Of a DNA stretch of 64,000 bases, positions 44,480 to 57,174 are shown piece by piece. The DNA is from Cryptomeria japonica (Eukaryota; Streptophyta; Pinopsida; Cupressales; Cupressaceae): assembly GCF_030272615.1 (NCBI RefSeq), contig NC_081413.1:334836302-334900301 (forward strand). The letters are read 5' to 3'. The notes below the pieces were generated by a model that had not been told where the DNA came from, did no database searches, and saw only the letters and a program-made list of their open reading frames with translations. Made by a program: the position numbers and the translations under genes. How positions within the stretch are numbered: the stretch's first letter is position 1; each line of letters opens with the position of its first letter.

Positions 44480-46360
44480 TGTAGTACCCCTCCTCGTTTG
44501 AACTTATTAGACTCATATTTTACTATTGCTTACTTTCAGTGGATACATTACTATGATATGTTTTTGAGACTTATATGACATTATTTCATGCTTTATCTAG
44601 ATATGAAATGCATAATTTATTTGCAGTATTTCAATACTTGTGATTTATGGAATTTTGTGGATTATTGCTATGTACTGACACTTTACTTTATCTATGCAAT
44701 GTGAAATTATATGTTGTGTGTCTGTGAGTGTATTGGATGCAAGGGGACGATTTTCCTTCACTCACTCTGGTGAGATAGGGAACATCATGATTCTCCTTCA
44801 TTAGTGTGTATGTCGTGTTTTATATATTGTATATATGCATGTGTGGTTCGGTGATGCAGGTTATTACAGGTACAAGTACCGAGTAGGTATGGGGTATCGT
44901 CTCCACCTAGCTTCACAGGTCTAAGCATGCCTTATATTTTCTCGATGAAAGTGGAGGAGGTAGTAGTTGACCCTATTTTACCCTGTTACACTCTTGTGAG
45001 TGTCGTCAATTGATCGTCCTGTCAGTTTGTTCGGCCTTCGTATTTTGTCGTTTGATTTTTATGAGTCTTTGCTTGGGGTTTGCTCAGTTTGTGTGTTTAG
45101 TGGATTTAATTAATTAATTAAATTTATGGAGTTATCTCATAGTTGGTATTTTTGGAACTATGTATTTTATGCATTGAGATTTTAAATTTAATTAATTAAA
45201 ATAAGTTATTAAATTAAGTTGCAAGTTGCATTATATTAGAAATATATCTTATTTAAATTTTAGTGAAAAATAAATTAGATTAATTTCATTTATTGTTCCT
45301 AAAATTTAAAAATAAATAAATGAATAAAAGAATAGATTAGAATTAAAGTATTGCTTTATTTTCTTTTTTTTAGAAAATTAATTAATTTGCATGAGAAAAG
45401 AAAAGAAAACAAATATAAAAAAAAAAGGATTATGATTTTTTCTTATTGCATGTTAATTTATCCCTTTGATGGGAATTAGAAAAGAAAATAAAATTCCTTT
45501 TTATTACTAAAATTAACTATTAGGTTTTTGGGGGGAAAAATATATGCAACCTAAAATTTTAGGTTAAAAGGAAGATATCTTTTTCTTTTGGGGAGTCACA
45601 GGAGGAAGGCAAAGATTTTGGGAAGAAAACAATTATTTTGGAAGCAATATTTTGTTGAAGAAATTATCAGAGGATTGTTGGTAAGAGGGATTGGCTTGGA
45701 AATGTTGTTGCGGGACAGAGCTCATCCACGTGAATCTTCCAGGAAAGCTTTACAGGTTGGGGTTGCTTTGTCTGGTGTTCTTTTGTATTCTTTAAATAAA
45801 AATAATTTAGTTGTTTGAATCTCCAATCTCTGTTGTGGAGATTCTCATGTTTATTGATTCCTTCCTGTATGTTTTAGTTTTGGTGTTGAGAAAATTCATA
45901 GGGGGTTATGCTAGCAAATTTTTGCCAGATTTACCCTCCTTTGTTCCATAAAAAGTTTCTCTGTGTGTTGTGCAATTTTTGTGTTCTTCCTGGTTGAAGG
46001 AATTTATTTTAAAAAAATGGGTGAAGCAATAATTGGATTATGGAAGATATTTCTGCAAATAAAAATGGAGTAAAGTGGGGATGCATTGAGTTTTATCTCT
46101 GTTGAAAATTAATTTTAACCCCTGTGGAAATTAATTTTAAATCCCTATGAAAATTTGATTTTTATTTCTCTATGAAAATGGATCTTTATATTCAAAATTT
46201 GATATTTATTTTATATATTCTTTGTGAATATTTTCCTTAAAAAAAATAAGGGGGTTTGTGGAATTTTTATCTATGTATTTAAATCTGGGCATTTATTAAA
46301 TCTAATTTTTAAATTTTTAAAAAAATATATATAAAAAAAAGGGGGCTTATGGGAGGGGGT

Positions 46361-46576
46361 CGGTAGTTACTACCGACGGTAGCAATGCTACCGTACAGTA
46401 GCAGTACTACCAGCGGTAGTAGCTGCTACCGTAAGGTAGCAGTGCTACCGGCGGTAGTAGCTGCTACCGTAAGGTAGCAGTGCTACCGGCGGTAGTAGCT
46501 GCTACCGTAAGGTAGTACCTGCTACCCGTCGATAGCAGTGCTACTGTGCGGTAGCACCTGCTACCGCAGGGTAGCA
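46361..46576. repeat. Array of about eleven GGTAG...CTACC hairpin modules
   Basis: Each module is a 15-16 bp inverted repeat such as GGTAGCAGTGCTACC or GGTAGTAGCTGCTACC, separated by 3-4 bases (GGC, GTAA, GAC). In the centre two module types alternate, making a 38 bp higher-order unit repeated about 2.5 times. Edge modules are decayed. It is GC-rich inside an AT-rich element. Both strands would fold into serial small hairpins. Confidence 0.9.
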
Positions 46577-46669
46577 AATTAAAGTTGCCAGAACACAATA
46601 AATCCACTCCCTGGTTTGCGTGCCTTCGGTAATTTTTGCAGAGTTTGGTTTTTAATTAATTTATGATAT

Positions 46670-46850
46670 GTAAAATATATATATATATATATACAAAATA
46701 TGAATATAGGTATATGATATATATAAATATGAATATATATATATATATATATATATACAAAATATGAATATAGGTATATGATATATATATATATTATATT
46801 ATTTTATATATATATATATATATATATTATATTATTATATATATAACTAA
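46670..46850. repeat. TA-rich microsatellite with duplicated block
   Basis: Runs of (TA)n, with the block ATATACAAAATATGAATATA followed by GGTATATGATATATA present twice (about 46690 and 46755). Ordinary slippage-type repeat, probably unrelated to function. Confidence 0.85.
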
Positions 46851-47452
46851 TTCAGAATTTGTTTATTTCCAGAAAAGCTTATATTTTTACATTCTATATT
46901 TATTCTTGGGTATACATTAGGAGGTTAATTTTTTAATGTGCTTAATTTAGCCTTGTTGATCAAATGACAATTCAACTTTTCTTTTATCAATGAGGTGTAT
47001 TTTTTGCTTTTCTGAAATATCTATATTTGCAAGTAATTAATTCTTTTTATTGTTTTAAAAAGATTGCCTGTTATAGGATCTTTAGAATAAAGGGTATTCT
47101 CTGGTAAAAGCATATTTTGTTGTAAATCTGATTTGAGTTATTGTCTTGTTACTAAGGTTGTTTTTACCCCTTAGCTAGGTGTCGTTGTATAACCCTATTG
47201 ATGTGAGCCATTGTGTGTTATGTTTTCAAATGGTCAATCATGGGTTAGTGATTGTGTATCCTTCACCTGTGGTTTGTCAGGATTAGATATGGTTGTCAGT
47301 TTCGCCATAGAGTTCTCATAGAGAGACTGTTCTTGTTAGTGTCCTATGAGAGAGAGTGGCTTTCGAGTGGGGGTTGCACCCAGAGTGGATGGCAGGATAA
47401 CCCCTCAAAAGTCAGTTAAGAAGTGATAACCTAATAATTGATTAGGGGGTGG

Positions 47453-50400
47453 TGTAATGCCCATACCCTAGTCAGACTTTTAAAACCCGTTTAACCTTGA
47501 TTGACTTCCTATGTGGCATTCTTGAATGGTAGATTAACCGATATGCAATGTGTAGTTTAGATAATATAAATAAATTGTGCATACTTATTATTGTGCTTTT
47601 GCATCGATTTTCGTGTAAATATAACTGTTTCCTAACCCTTGAGATAAATCTTGAGCTAACGCCTTCATTGAATATGTATATGTATATGCATGCTTGTATG
47701 AGTTCATGGGTGCAAGAGATTGCAGGTACAACACCGCTTAGGGCAAGGTTCACCTCCTTTGGAATTTGCAAGGTTGAGTATGCTCCTTCATCTTTTGAAT
47801 TCGGATTTAGTGGTCATATAACTCTCGTCTTGCCTTAGCCATGGTTAGGTGAGCATCGTGTGTGGATTCGTGGGGCTTGCTTTTCATTGGGATGCGGGTC
47901 GAGAGATTTGGAGGACTTCCTCGATTTGCATGCCTTGCGCAAGGTAAGCGAGGTTTGTTATCCTAAGTATTAAATTCAAAATTTATGAGTAGACGAGCAC
48001 ATTAGAAATTTAGAAATTTAAATGGGTAGCTTCCTCTATATGATTAATCATTAATTTAAGAGATCGCTTTAAATTATTATTGTAGCAAGCTTAAGGTAAT
48101 TAACTGGGGATTAGCGTGCTCATTTACACAGTTGTATCATTTACGCATATGTAGTTGGGAAATTAGAATAAATAAGACTCTTTCATTAGATCGGTCATTT
48201 ATTTTAAAATGTCGCTTTATTTTGTTGTAGCGAGTTAATCTAATAGTTAATTTTAATAACGACGATTTTAATAAATTATGCGTTTTGGAAAGGAAAAATT
48301 TAAAAGTCAATTGTGAAATAGAAATAAATTAATCGTTTTCGCTTGTTGGGGGAAAAAGGGTAAAATTTATTATTTAAAAGAAATTAGTTCCATTTTACTT
48401 GTTAAGTCGATATAGTATAAAAGTTGATTTTTTTTTAGAAAATTAAATTAATCAAATGCTTTACCCGGTCAATGGGTTCAAAAAAAAAAAAAAGAAGTAG
48501 GCCTAAAATTTATATTGAGGAATTAAAAATTTAAAACTCAAAAAGAAATAGAAGCACTTTAATTTTAATAAGGAAAACAAATAAGATGTAAGAGAGAATG
48601 GAAATGAATGACTCCTATTTGGATTTTCATCTAATTTATTTTAAAAATAAAATGCCTAAATTCGAAATTAAAATTAGGGCAAAATTAGGGTTTCACTTTT
48701 TAACCCAGTTTTGAAAACATTTTGGGGGTTCTCTTTTGGGGGGGGGGAAATGTGGGAGAAAAATGGGGGAGATTTGCATTGGAGCAGAAGATTGGGGAAA
48801 CTCTTCATCAAGATTCATGCCTGGAATTGCACTAAGAGGTAGGATTCGAATCTACCTTTCTATTACTTGTTAAAAAAAAAAGAGAGAGGATATTACTCAT
48901 GCATGTGTTTTCTTAAAGAATAGTTGCAGTTGTTCTTTTAAATTTGGTTGTTCTTGAATCAATCCTTGTTCTTAATGGATTTTGTGATTTTTGACTTGGT
49001 AGGAAACACAATTCCCATAATGGAGATTTTGTTATAAACCTGGAAAATTCATTTATGGCTGTGACTGTATTTGTTTTTTTTCAAAATGGGGATTTTACAT
49101 TCTTCTTGTGTCCATCCTTTTGGGCTTATTTCAATATTTGAAAAAAATATATATATATACGTTTATATCGAACTGTGCGATGGAGGATCAACACAGTGTA
49201 TTTTTTTTATCATTGGGCTAGGCGTTGTTTTTCTTAACATGGTAGTGAACTGTGCATTTTTTTGGGGGGTTTTAAAAACCTTTGTTTGGGGTGGAGGGTG
49301 GGGAGCGGAGCTCCACCCGCTCCTCCTCCCCTTCCCCGCACGCTCCCCCTTACTCCCTCGCCCGTTCCCCTTTTGCCCTTCCTCCCGCTCGCCTATCGCA
49401 GGGACGGCGGCTCACGGCGGTGGCCGCAGGGGCCGCGGTGGCCGCAGGGCGCCGCGGCACCTGCGGGCACCACCGTGGCGCCGCCCACGAAATCTTCCCC
49501 CTGCGGCTAGGGTTAGGGCTTGGCCCGCCCTCGCCGCGTTTTCAAACGCATCTTGTGTTGAACGTAGCTTTTAAAATCGTTTCTTTTTATGTATTTTTTT
49601 GTTTGTATTTTAAAAAAAGGAGAAGTATATAATATTTGACAATATATTTAATGTAAGTTAATTTAGTGTTTAGCAATATTGTAATTTAAAAAAAAATAGA
49701 GTCGAGATATTATTTTAGTGAATAATGTCTAAAAAAAAAGAGGGAAAAGAAGGATATAAGCGTGTAATATATATAAAAGAAAATAATAATATAAAATAAG
49801 GAAGAATTCAGACCAATGAATGAATTTAGAGTTTGTATAAGGGATTTTAAAATCCAGTCGCCTTGATATTACCTAGTTTTAAATTCAGATCTTATCCTAA
49901 TTAATTTCAAATTAGTAAATAACATATTTGGATTTGTTTAGAGAACCAACATATAGAAAATCCATCCTCCAATACTAGTTTTTAATTTCATAATGAATAC
50001 ATCATACTCGAGTTAATACCTATTATTAACATGGACGAAATAGTTATGGTGGACCAATATGAAATTTTAAATAAAAGTCAAATTATCAAATCCGTAAACT
50101 TGATCGACATTATTGGTTAGACAGATATGGTAAACGAACATCTCTACCGGATAATTGCCTATGTAGGTTTAAATTTCTATAATAGAATTTGGTTATGAAA
50201 TGGCAAGACTTGTTGAGATAGCGGTTGGTTATAAGTCGGTCAAGCCCTTAGTTAGGCTACCGTCAAGCAAGATGATCTAGGATTGTTTGTTTCCTTTTGT
50301 TATGATTCAATTTGACCCGCTTCTAAAAGGGGTCACTATGTAATAATCTAACGAGGTAGATGTTGAATAGTGTATGTGTTCGCCTAAAAGGCAAGATTGT

Positions 50401-52197
50401 AAAGACATGTAAATATGTAACCTTAACTATATTTAATGCCAAAGGGGTCTTGCAGTTGAGCAGACCCGGAGATGTAGCCCATCTGGGGTGAACTCCGAGA
50501 TCATATCTGTGTTATGCGATGTTTATAGCGTGCTTTGTTTTATGTTTTAAATTATCATGAATGGATGTATTCTTGCATGAGTGTATGGTGGAAATTTAAT
50601 GAATTCAATTTAAGTGCATAATATTAAACATCTGGATAAATGTAGTTGTTTAAGTTCATAAACATTGTGAACTACGATTATGGCAAAGTATTTAAAATAT
50701 TGTAATTAAAGTTGAAAAAAGAAAAAAAAAAGTAATTTGATAACGTTAATTTAAATTGTAATAGTGGAAGAAATCTAGTTAGAATTACTTCATTGGATAA
50801 ATTGGTTAATAAGTATGTTAATGGATTGAATGTAAAAGGGAAAAACAAAGTTAAAACTTATGTCACAATTCCCAGATTGAGATTAAAAGGTGGAACATCA
50901 TATAAACATCTATCTTTTTACCTTAGTGAATGAATTCACGCCATGTTAATTACGCTCCATTGCATTGGATGATTTGTTAAGTTAATTCACGTTTTAATCT
51001 TAACAATAATCCTCACCAGGTTTATTTTATAATTGGGTGAACTCAGTTAGGTATCCATATTTTAATCCTTATAATAGGAATCCCTCATGATTTCTAAAGT
51101 TGATCTAAAATGGGAAATAAGTTGATTTGTTGTTTATACATTAAAACTTAGTAAAAGTATCCCTCGCATATTACTTTCATTTATCAAAAAAAAAGGATAT
51201 GCAATAAAATAATTGTATTTTAATTCTAAAAGAAGAACGTCGTTTGATCTTATTACTCTAATCTTGAAATGATGAATATCACCTTGCTAAATATATCTTA
51301 ATTTAAAGGATGAACTCATGGGTTCCTAATACACTCTCATCTTAATGAATTTAGCCATCTATTAGCATTATTAAAACTTCAATGAAATCTATGGCTACTC
51401 ACATTTTATCTTTCTTTTAAGAACTGCAACTCATTAGTTGGCTATGCACGAAATCAAATGAAGGGGCCTCACTCTAATAGTTGTAGTTAATCATTAAGGA
51501 ACGAATTTTTCTTATTAACCATACTTTTTAATATTTAAAGAGAGATATCAAATGTGGGTGTATATTTTAAAATCAATGAAGGAATCCTCGTTTTGTTAAT
51601 CGTAGTTTAACCTTAAATGAATGAATCTCATTAGGCATAGTTTTAAACATTAAAGGATGAAATCAACCGTGAATGGATACCACAAAACCAAGGAATGAAC
51701 TTCAACATATTAAACACATGAACCCTTTTGGGGGCCTCATAATGTAATTATGAAATTAAGTGCATTGGATAAATAACTCCTCGATGGCCTCCTAACCTCT
51801 AAAGTAAACGAACGCCTCCTAAAATTTTAAGATGTCATATCCTTGAACACATATGTAATTAAGATCTATGCATTATCCCATAATTAAGATATCCAGATTA
51901 ATGGATCTGTTGACGCAAGTTGAGTTAGGTGTAAGGTTATGTAATCGCGTTAGGAAACCTCTTAGGATTGTTTGAGCCTTCCGCTGTGATATCTAAGTTG
52001 ACAGATAACTCCAATGTATTTTAATGTCGAGCCTAATTATGAATTGAGTTAACTTCAACTATCTTAATGTTGTAACTTTGTATTAACACTCTTAATTATT
52101 ATTAATAAAAAATAAAAAAAATAAAAAAAAAAAATTTGCACTCTAATTGAGTGTTTTTAAACTTAAACCCTTAGGGGTTTCCTTGCGGGGCATTACA
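47453..52197. mobile_element. NC2: related non-coding LTR-like element nested in NC1
   Basis: Begins TGTAATGCCC and ends GGGGCATTACA, with a perfect 5 bp duplication GGTGG at 47448-47452 and 52198-52202. Length 4,745 bp. Termini resemble those of NC1 (TGTAGTACCCC) but sequence between is largely diverged. No recognisable coding domain. Contains a GC-rich island at 49285-49560 and A-runs near its right end. Like NC1, it could be a solo LTR of a family with very long LTRs, or a derivative mobilised in trans. Confidence 0.85.
49285..49560. other. GC-rich, CpG-rich island inside NC2
   Basis: About 270 bp of high GC with many CpG sites, flanked on both sides by AT-rich sequence. Three overlapping + strand ORFs cross it (Pro/Arg/Gly/Ala-rich), a typical artefact of GC-rich DNA, and none shows a domain. 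It retains CpG when the rest of the window is CpG-poor, so it may be a captured gene or promoter fragment. Origin not determined. Confidence 0.7.
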
Positions 52198-53188
52198 GGT
52201 GGGTAGCTAAAATATTAACTAAGATAATGTGCCTCACACATGGTTGAGTGCTTGTATAGGCTCAGGATGTGGTGAGAAGGCTTGGAATGCCAAACCTACC
52301 ACCTTGTCTTCGCGAAAGCATTGGTAGGGTCTGCATGATGCTTAGATGGAGCTGGGGGTTCGGGAGAGGTTACCAGGATAACCCAGGATGGGGGATGGGA
52401 CCTATGGAGGCCTACCTAGGGTAACCACCTTAAGCCATGCGATGACACTCTCTCCTTAGAGTCACTAGTGTTTGTGAGTTGAGTCACATGGATGTTTGCG
52501 GAGTCATGTAGCTCTGTCGTACTTGTCTTATTTTGCTTTCTTGAGGGTCTTCTACTATCTCCTAGCACAGTAGGGTGGTTCCATTTTGGGATCACATGGT
52601 CGGGTGGTAGTGCCACTTCCCATCGGATGTTCTGGATTGTATCTTCAGGCGAGGAAAGGCTTTGCTGGTGGTTTCTTGGTTTGTGGTTCATGCACAAGCT
52701 CATGTTCATGATCATTGTCAAGTTGCGACCTTGTGGTCATTGTATCAAACATTTATGTAACCTTGGCATTGTAACTTTTGGATACCGTGGTATTTTTGGA
52801 AGCCATGTAGTTATGGATATTATAATATTATATCAATGGAATGTATGTTAAATTTAGTTGCTTTAATCTTTTGTATATATGATCTATGGGAAAATAAATC
52901 CATTGGAATACTTTGATTCTTTAGTTATGGAATTTAGATGTATGTGTAAGTTTTATCTTAAGCATTTAATTTTCCTAATTAGATGGACAATTGGATTAAC
53001 CATGGTGTTAATATAATCTATGAATTAATCTTCGTTGGTAACCCTTAGGAAATCATGTGTTAGACTTTCGTTGTGTTATTAAACGTGCAATTGTTATAAT
53101 TAATGCACTTAATCTTTTTTTTTTAAATATTTCACCCTTTAGTTGCCTAGTTGTGTTGTTTCCCTTGAGTTTCTAGTGGGGCACTACA

Positions 53189-53576
53189 AATACAATGTTG
53201 TGGAGGTTCCTTAAGTGAAGATGAAATTGTTTCTAAATTTTTAAGAGCATTGCCACTGGCATACAAAATGAAAGTAACTGCTATTAATGAGTTAAGAACT
53301 ATGCCTAATACATCAGTATCTAGAGATACCTTGGTTGGAAAACTTTCAGCATTTGAGCTTAAGGAATTTGGTCCTGTTGCTACAATTAAAATAGATTTAG
53401 CTTTCAAAGCATCATCATCTGTAGTATCTTCATCATCATCTGATAAATCTGATTGGAAATCACTCTATGCAAGAGAACTTGAAGATATCAGGAAGGAAAA
53501 TGAAGAACTGGAAGAACTTGAAGCACTATTTGCAAGGAAAATGCCTAAAGGTTCTATTGGAAGTAAGTATGAAGGT
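53189..53576 (+). pseudogene. Copia-C gag, middle part
   Basis: Resumes the gag frame after NC1: SEDEIVSKFLRALPLAYKMK, INELRTMPNTSVSRDTLVGK and a Glu-rich helix ending SIGSKYEG, where Copia-D is inserted. The counterpart in Copia-A (INELRFVPNMLVSLDATIGK) confirms the match. Open throughout. Confidence 0.88.
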
Positions 53577-54036
53577 TGTTGGTGTAAATAATTATTCATC
53601 TTGGATATTATTACACCTTACTTAAGTTTACTTAGGAAATGCATTTCATAGTATTTTGGGTATGAGACACTTGGGTGTTTGTGCCATATTGGGATAGTGT
53701 GTGTAGGAGAATTTCCACCTTTTGTGGACTTATCTTGTTGTTACATTCCACATTCAGTGGGTAATCCACCTCATATGGAATATTATATTATTTCTCCTAC
53801 CTACCCACACCCATTTCCTACCTACCCTTGTTTCTTATTGAGCCACATGTCATGTTTGTGTGCTCACATATCCATATAGCCTTGCCTATATAAGCAGGCT
53901 CATATTCATTGTATGTAACGATTGATGATCCAGTTGATCAGTATTTTTATCTTGATAGAATACAGTTTATTCCTATCAATATTTTGTCTCTCTATTGTAT
54001 TTTTCATTGAGCCCTAGATCTTGGCAAAATATCACA
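53577..54036 (+). repeat. Copia-D 5' LTR
   Basis: Begins TGTTGGTGTAAATAAT, ends AAAATATCACA. TATA box TATATAAG at 53887-53894. 460 bp. Confidence 0.95.
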
Positions 54037-54048
54037 TGGTATCAAAGC
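54037..54048 (+). promoter_or_regulatory. Copia-D primer binding site
   Basis: TGGTATCAAAGC directly after the LTR; one base different from the usual TGGTATCAGAGC. Confidence 0.85.
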
Positions 54049-55623
54049 CTATAGGGCTTTATTAATTAGTATTTTAGAGACATTTTGGAGGCTTCAATTT
54101 TCAGATTTGGGGATCTTCAATTTTTAGGGGCATCATACAGTGATTTGGACATCACGGTTGGATCCAGGGCGCCGTTTCCATTAATTTTGGCTATAAAGTT
54201 GGCCTAATTTGGTGAGAAATTATTTTTGCCCATTTTGGCTATTATTGTACAGATTTCGAAAAAAAAATTATATTTTTCTGAAAAAAAAAAAAAAATTCTG
54301 AAAAAAAAAATCGGAGAAAAAAATTGAAAAAAAAATCAAAAAAAATATTGTTTTGGGGGATCCGCAAACCACCCCCCCCCCGTGACCCCTGTGATTTTGC
54401 AAGTTGTTCCACGTGTACTGTCGTACCCTGACCTGCAGGTTTCACTACTCGTGCCAACCACACCGACCACCTCCCAGCGGTCTCTGCTCTTTACCAGCAA
54501 CATGTCTGCACCCTGTCACCTATTGCGTTGACCGCCTCGGTGACTGCTTCCATCAGCTCCTCCTTCCGGCTGGTGACAACTCTCTGCCCCACATGTCCTC
54601 TAGCGGTGTCCTTCTCCAACGCCCATCCCCTGGCACCGTACTTGCAGCAGGCTGACCGTTGACCTCGCCAACCCCCCGAACTCCTCTCGTCAACCGCTAC
54701 ACCACGTCCGCTGGCACGCGACCACTTCCGACAGCCTCCTTTCCATGTAGACCTACCATGTGGTCTCACCTACCAACTATGTTCCATGTAATCAGACCAC
54801 TTAGTGATCCGTACTCTGCCACGCAGACTGTTCCGTACAACACATGTCATCTTTTGATTTGTCCACGTCACTTTTCCGTATTGTACTGACAGCCATGCAG
54901 GAGGAGGTAAATTTTTTTTTACGGGTAGATGGGCGTTAAATTTAAGCTCACCATTTGCTGACATCGGTGCCATATCAGCAGTATTTTGAAAATTTTTGCA
55001 GGCTCCTCTCATTGAGCTTTTCAATTTTGCAGTTCAACTTTGGAAGGCCATATCTTGCTCATTTTTGCTCCTTTTTTGGTGCAATTTTTTTTGAAATGGG
55101 CTAAAATTTTGTGCTCTTCATAGTGGTGGAATAATTTTCTGATTTTGATGGATGGATTTTTAAAAAAATTCAGATCTTCATGATTGTACCTGTCCAATCC
55201 CTAATTTTGCAACTTCAGAGGCTTCGTTTGGGGTCATACGACCTCCTTTTCAGGTTTCATTTTTTTTTAAAGTGCATATTTTTTCATCTACTTTCATAAT
55301 CTACAATTTTTTTGTAGTGATTTTGAGTAGAAATTGTACTTTCAGTATTTGGCCATTCTTGGCATATTTGGTACTTGCATTTTGTTTGGATCTCAATTTA
55401 GATCACTAGCAGTATTTGTTGAAGTCTCTTAGATCTCATTTTGAGAAGTTGTAAATTGAAATCAGAAGTCCACTTTGTCTTATTTTGCAAGTGGCCCATT
55501 GTATACACACTAAGTATAAAGTGCCAAATCACCATTTTGGGGGGGGTTTCTTGATTGTGTATTCTGGGGGGTGTCTTGTGTGATTGTGCCTCTCTCTATC
55601 TTGTGTTTTTTCATTTTGGTGCT
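54049..55623 (+). other. Copia-D leader
   Basis: Non-coding leader of 1.6 kb. 54255-54350 holds several A-runs; 54360-54900 is C-rich and GC-richer than its surroundings, with overlapping ORFs on both strands but no domain. From 54900 it is T-rich. Unusually long for a copia leader. Confidence 0.6.
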
Positions 55624-57174
55624 ATGGGTTCTCCTTAATTTCCACTTTTAACTCCTCATAATTATGCATCATGAAAGATTAAGGCATGGAGTAAACTAAT
55701 GGAAAAAGGACTCATTCATTATGTAAATGAAACTATAACAGCACCACCTAATCCTAAGGCTGATCCTAATGCTCAAATTGAATGGCTTGCTAATAATGCT
55801 ATGGCAGATGGAACTCTTAGAAATTATGTATCATATGACCTCATTTTTCACATTGATAAGTGTACAACAATTAAAGAGGCTTGGGATATTTTTAAGAAAT
55901 TGTATGGTCAAGTTGATGAGATTAAGGGCTACAAGCTTGATAGTGAACTCACAGCTTTGGATCCCAAGAATTTTGATACAATCCAAGATTATGTCACAAA
56001 AGTAACTGAGATAAGAGAAAAGCTAAAGGATTGTGGAATTGACAAAAAGGATGCTCAATTGGTTTCTAACTTGTTGGACAAGCTTCCTTCAGAGTATGCA
56101 GCCTTTGTATCTAGCTTTCACACCCATAGGTTAGCTCAAGGTTCCTCATACACTTCTCCCTCATTTGATTCATTCACGGAGACGTTGATACTTGAGCAAT
56201 CTAAGTTGACCATGATGGGGATTCTCAAATCTTCAAAGTCACAAGCTTTGGTGGCTAACAAAGGGAATCAAAGTAATCAAGGAAAAGGAAACAATCAAAA
56301 GCAACCTAAGTCAAAACCACAACAAGATGGAGCACAATCTTCCTCTCCACAACAAGGTGATACACCATTCTCACCTAAGAGGAAATCAGATAAGGATAAT
56401 CTTTTTTGTGGATATTGCAAGAAGTCAGGACATGATGAACATCATTGTTATAAGAAGGATATTGATGAGTTGAAAAATCTTCTTGAGAAGAATAGAATCA
56501 ACCTACCTTCTAGAATGTCTACATCAGCTTCTTCTTCCAAGGATAAAGGAAAGGATCACTCTTTTGGGATAGATAAAGGAAAGGGACAAGCTCTTTGTGC
56601 TACTACAAGTCCTGATTCAGGGAGATGGCTTCTAGATTTAGAGGCTTCTCATCATATGGCATCTTTGCAGTCTATGTTTTCTACATTTGAGCCTTGCCAC
56701 ATGCCGCAGATTTTGATGGGCAATCATACATACATGGATGTGATTGGGAAAGGATCTATTGCCATTGGGGATAACTCCTTCAATGATGTGTTGTGTGTAC
56801 CCCACTTGACAAATAAGCTTCTTTCCATCTATCAAATCACACATGGGGCAACTAGGAAAACTGTGGAGTTTACACCTAATTCAGCTATCATTAGATACTT
56901 GGAGAGTGGAGCTATCATTGTGACTGGGGTGGTTGATCATTCATCTCAGTTGTACTCTTTTTCAGATTTTGGTCCTATTGATGAGGTTGATTCTTCCTAT
57001 GTTGATGATTCAGATTTTGAGGAGAACTTTGGACATTTGAACTTGGGGATTCTCACTTGTGATCCCATTCTTGAGCCTTTCATTTCATCTCCTCCTATTG
57101 GTATCACACCACCTATTGCACCTACTGATGCAGCTAGTGCGACATTTTCGCCTTCTTATGATTCAGTGCAGTAG
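55624..57174 (+). pseudogene. Copia-D gag-protease
   Basis: The likely start is ATG 55624 (MGSP), with TAA at 55636 and TGA near 55675; from 55699 it is open for 491 codons. Gag: HIDKCTTIKEAWDIFKKLYG, LLDKLPSEYAAFVSSFHTHR, a Gln/Ser/Lys-rich linker and the zinc knuckle CGYCKKSGHDEHHC (56407-56448). Protease: WLLDLEASHHM at about 56626, where the family D-S-G-A-S reads D-L-E-A-S, then NDVLCVPHLTNKLLSIYQI. After the protease comes an acidic Asp/Pro-rich tail. The long open frame amid decayed neighbours suggests recent activity or constraint on gag. Confidence 0.85.

Larger units (their letters stand above)
44480..53188. mobile_element. NC1: large non-coding LTR-like element inserted in Copia-C gag
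   Basis: Begins TGTAGTACCCC and ends GGGGCACTACA: TG...CA with an 11 bp near-perfect inverted end. Flanked by a perfect 5 bp duplication, AATAC (44475-44479 and 53189-53193). Without the nested NC2 it is about 3.96 kb. It has no ORF with a recognisable domain, no primer site and no direct repeat of its ends that I can find. It may be a giant solo LTR or a large retrotransposon derivative. Contains the hairpin array and TA repeats listed below. Confidence 0.85.

Noticed and set aside
46670-46850. TA-rich tract as a regulatory array
   Set aside because: Ordinary dinucleotide microsatellite with a local duplication.
49505-49520. TAGGGTTAGGG resembling a telomere repeat
   Set aside because: Only two units and not the plant TTTAGGG type; chance or a common promoter word.
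49071-49632. Three overlapping Pro/Arg/Ala-rich ORFs
   Set aside because: GC-rich DNA is open in several frames by composition; no domain or homology pattern seen.
44480-53188. NC1 and NC2 as DNA transposons or MITEs
   Set aside because: TG...CA ends, very short inverted termini and 5 bp duplications fit LTR-type integration; the size is too large for MITEs and no transposase is seen.
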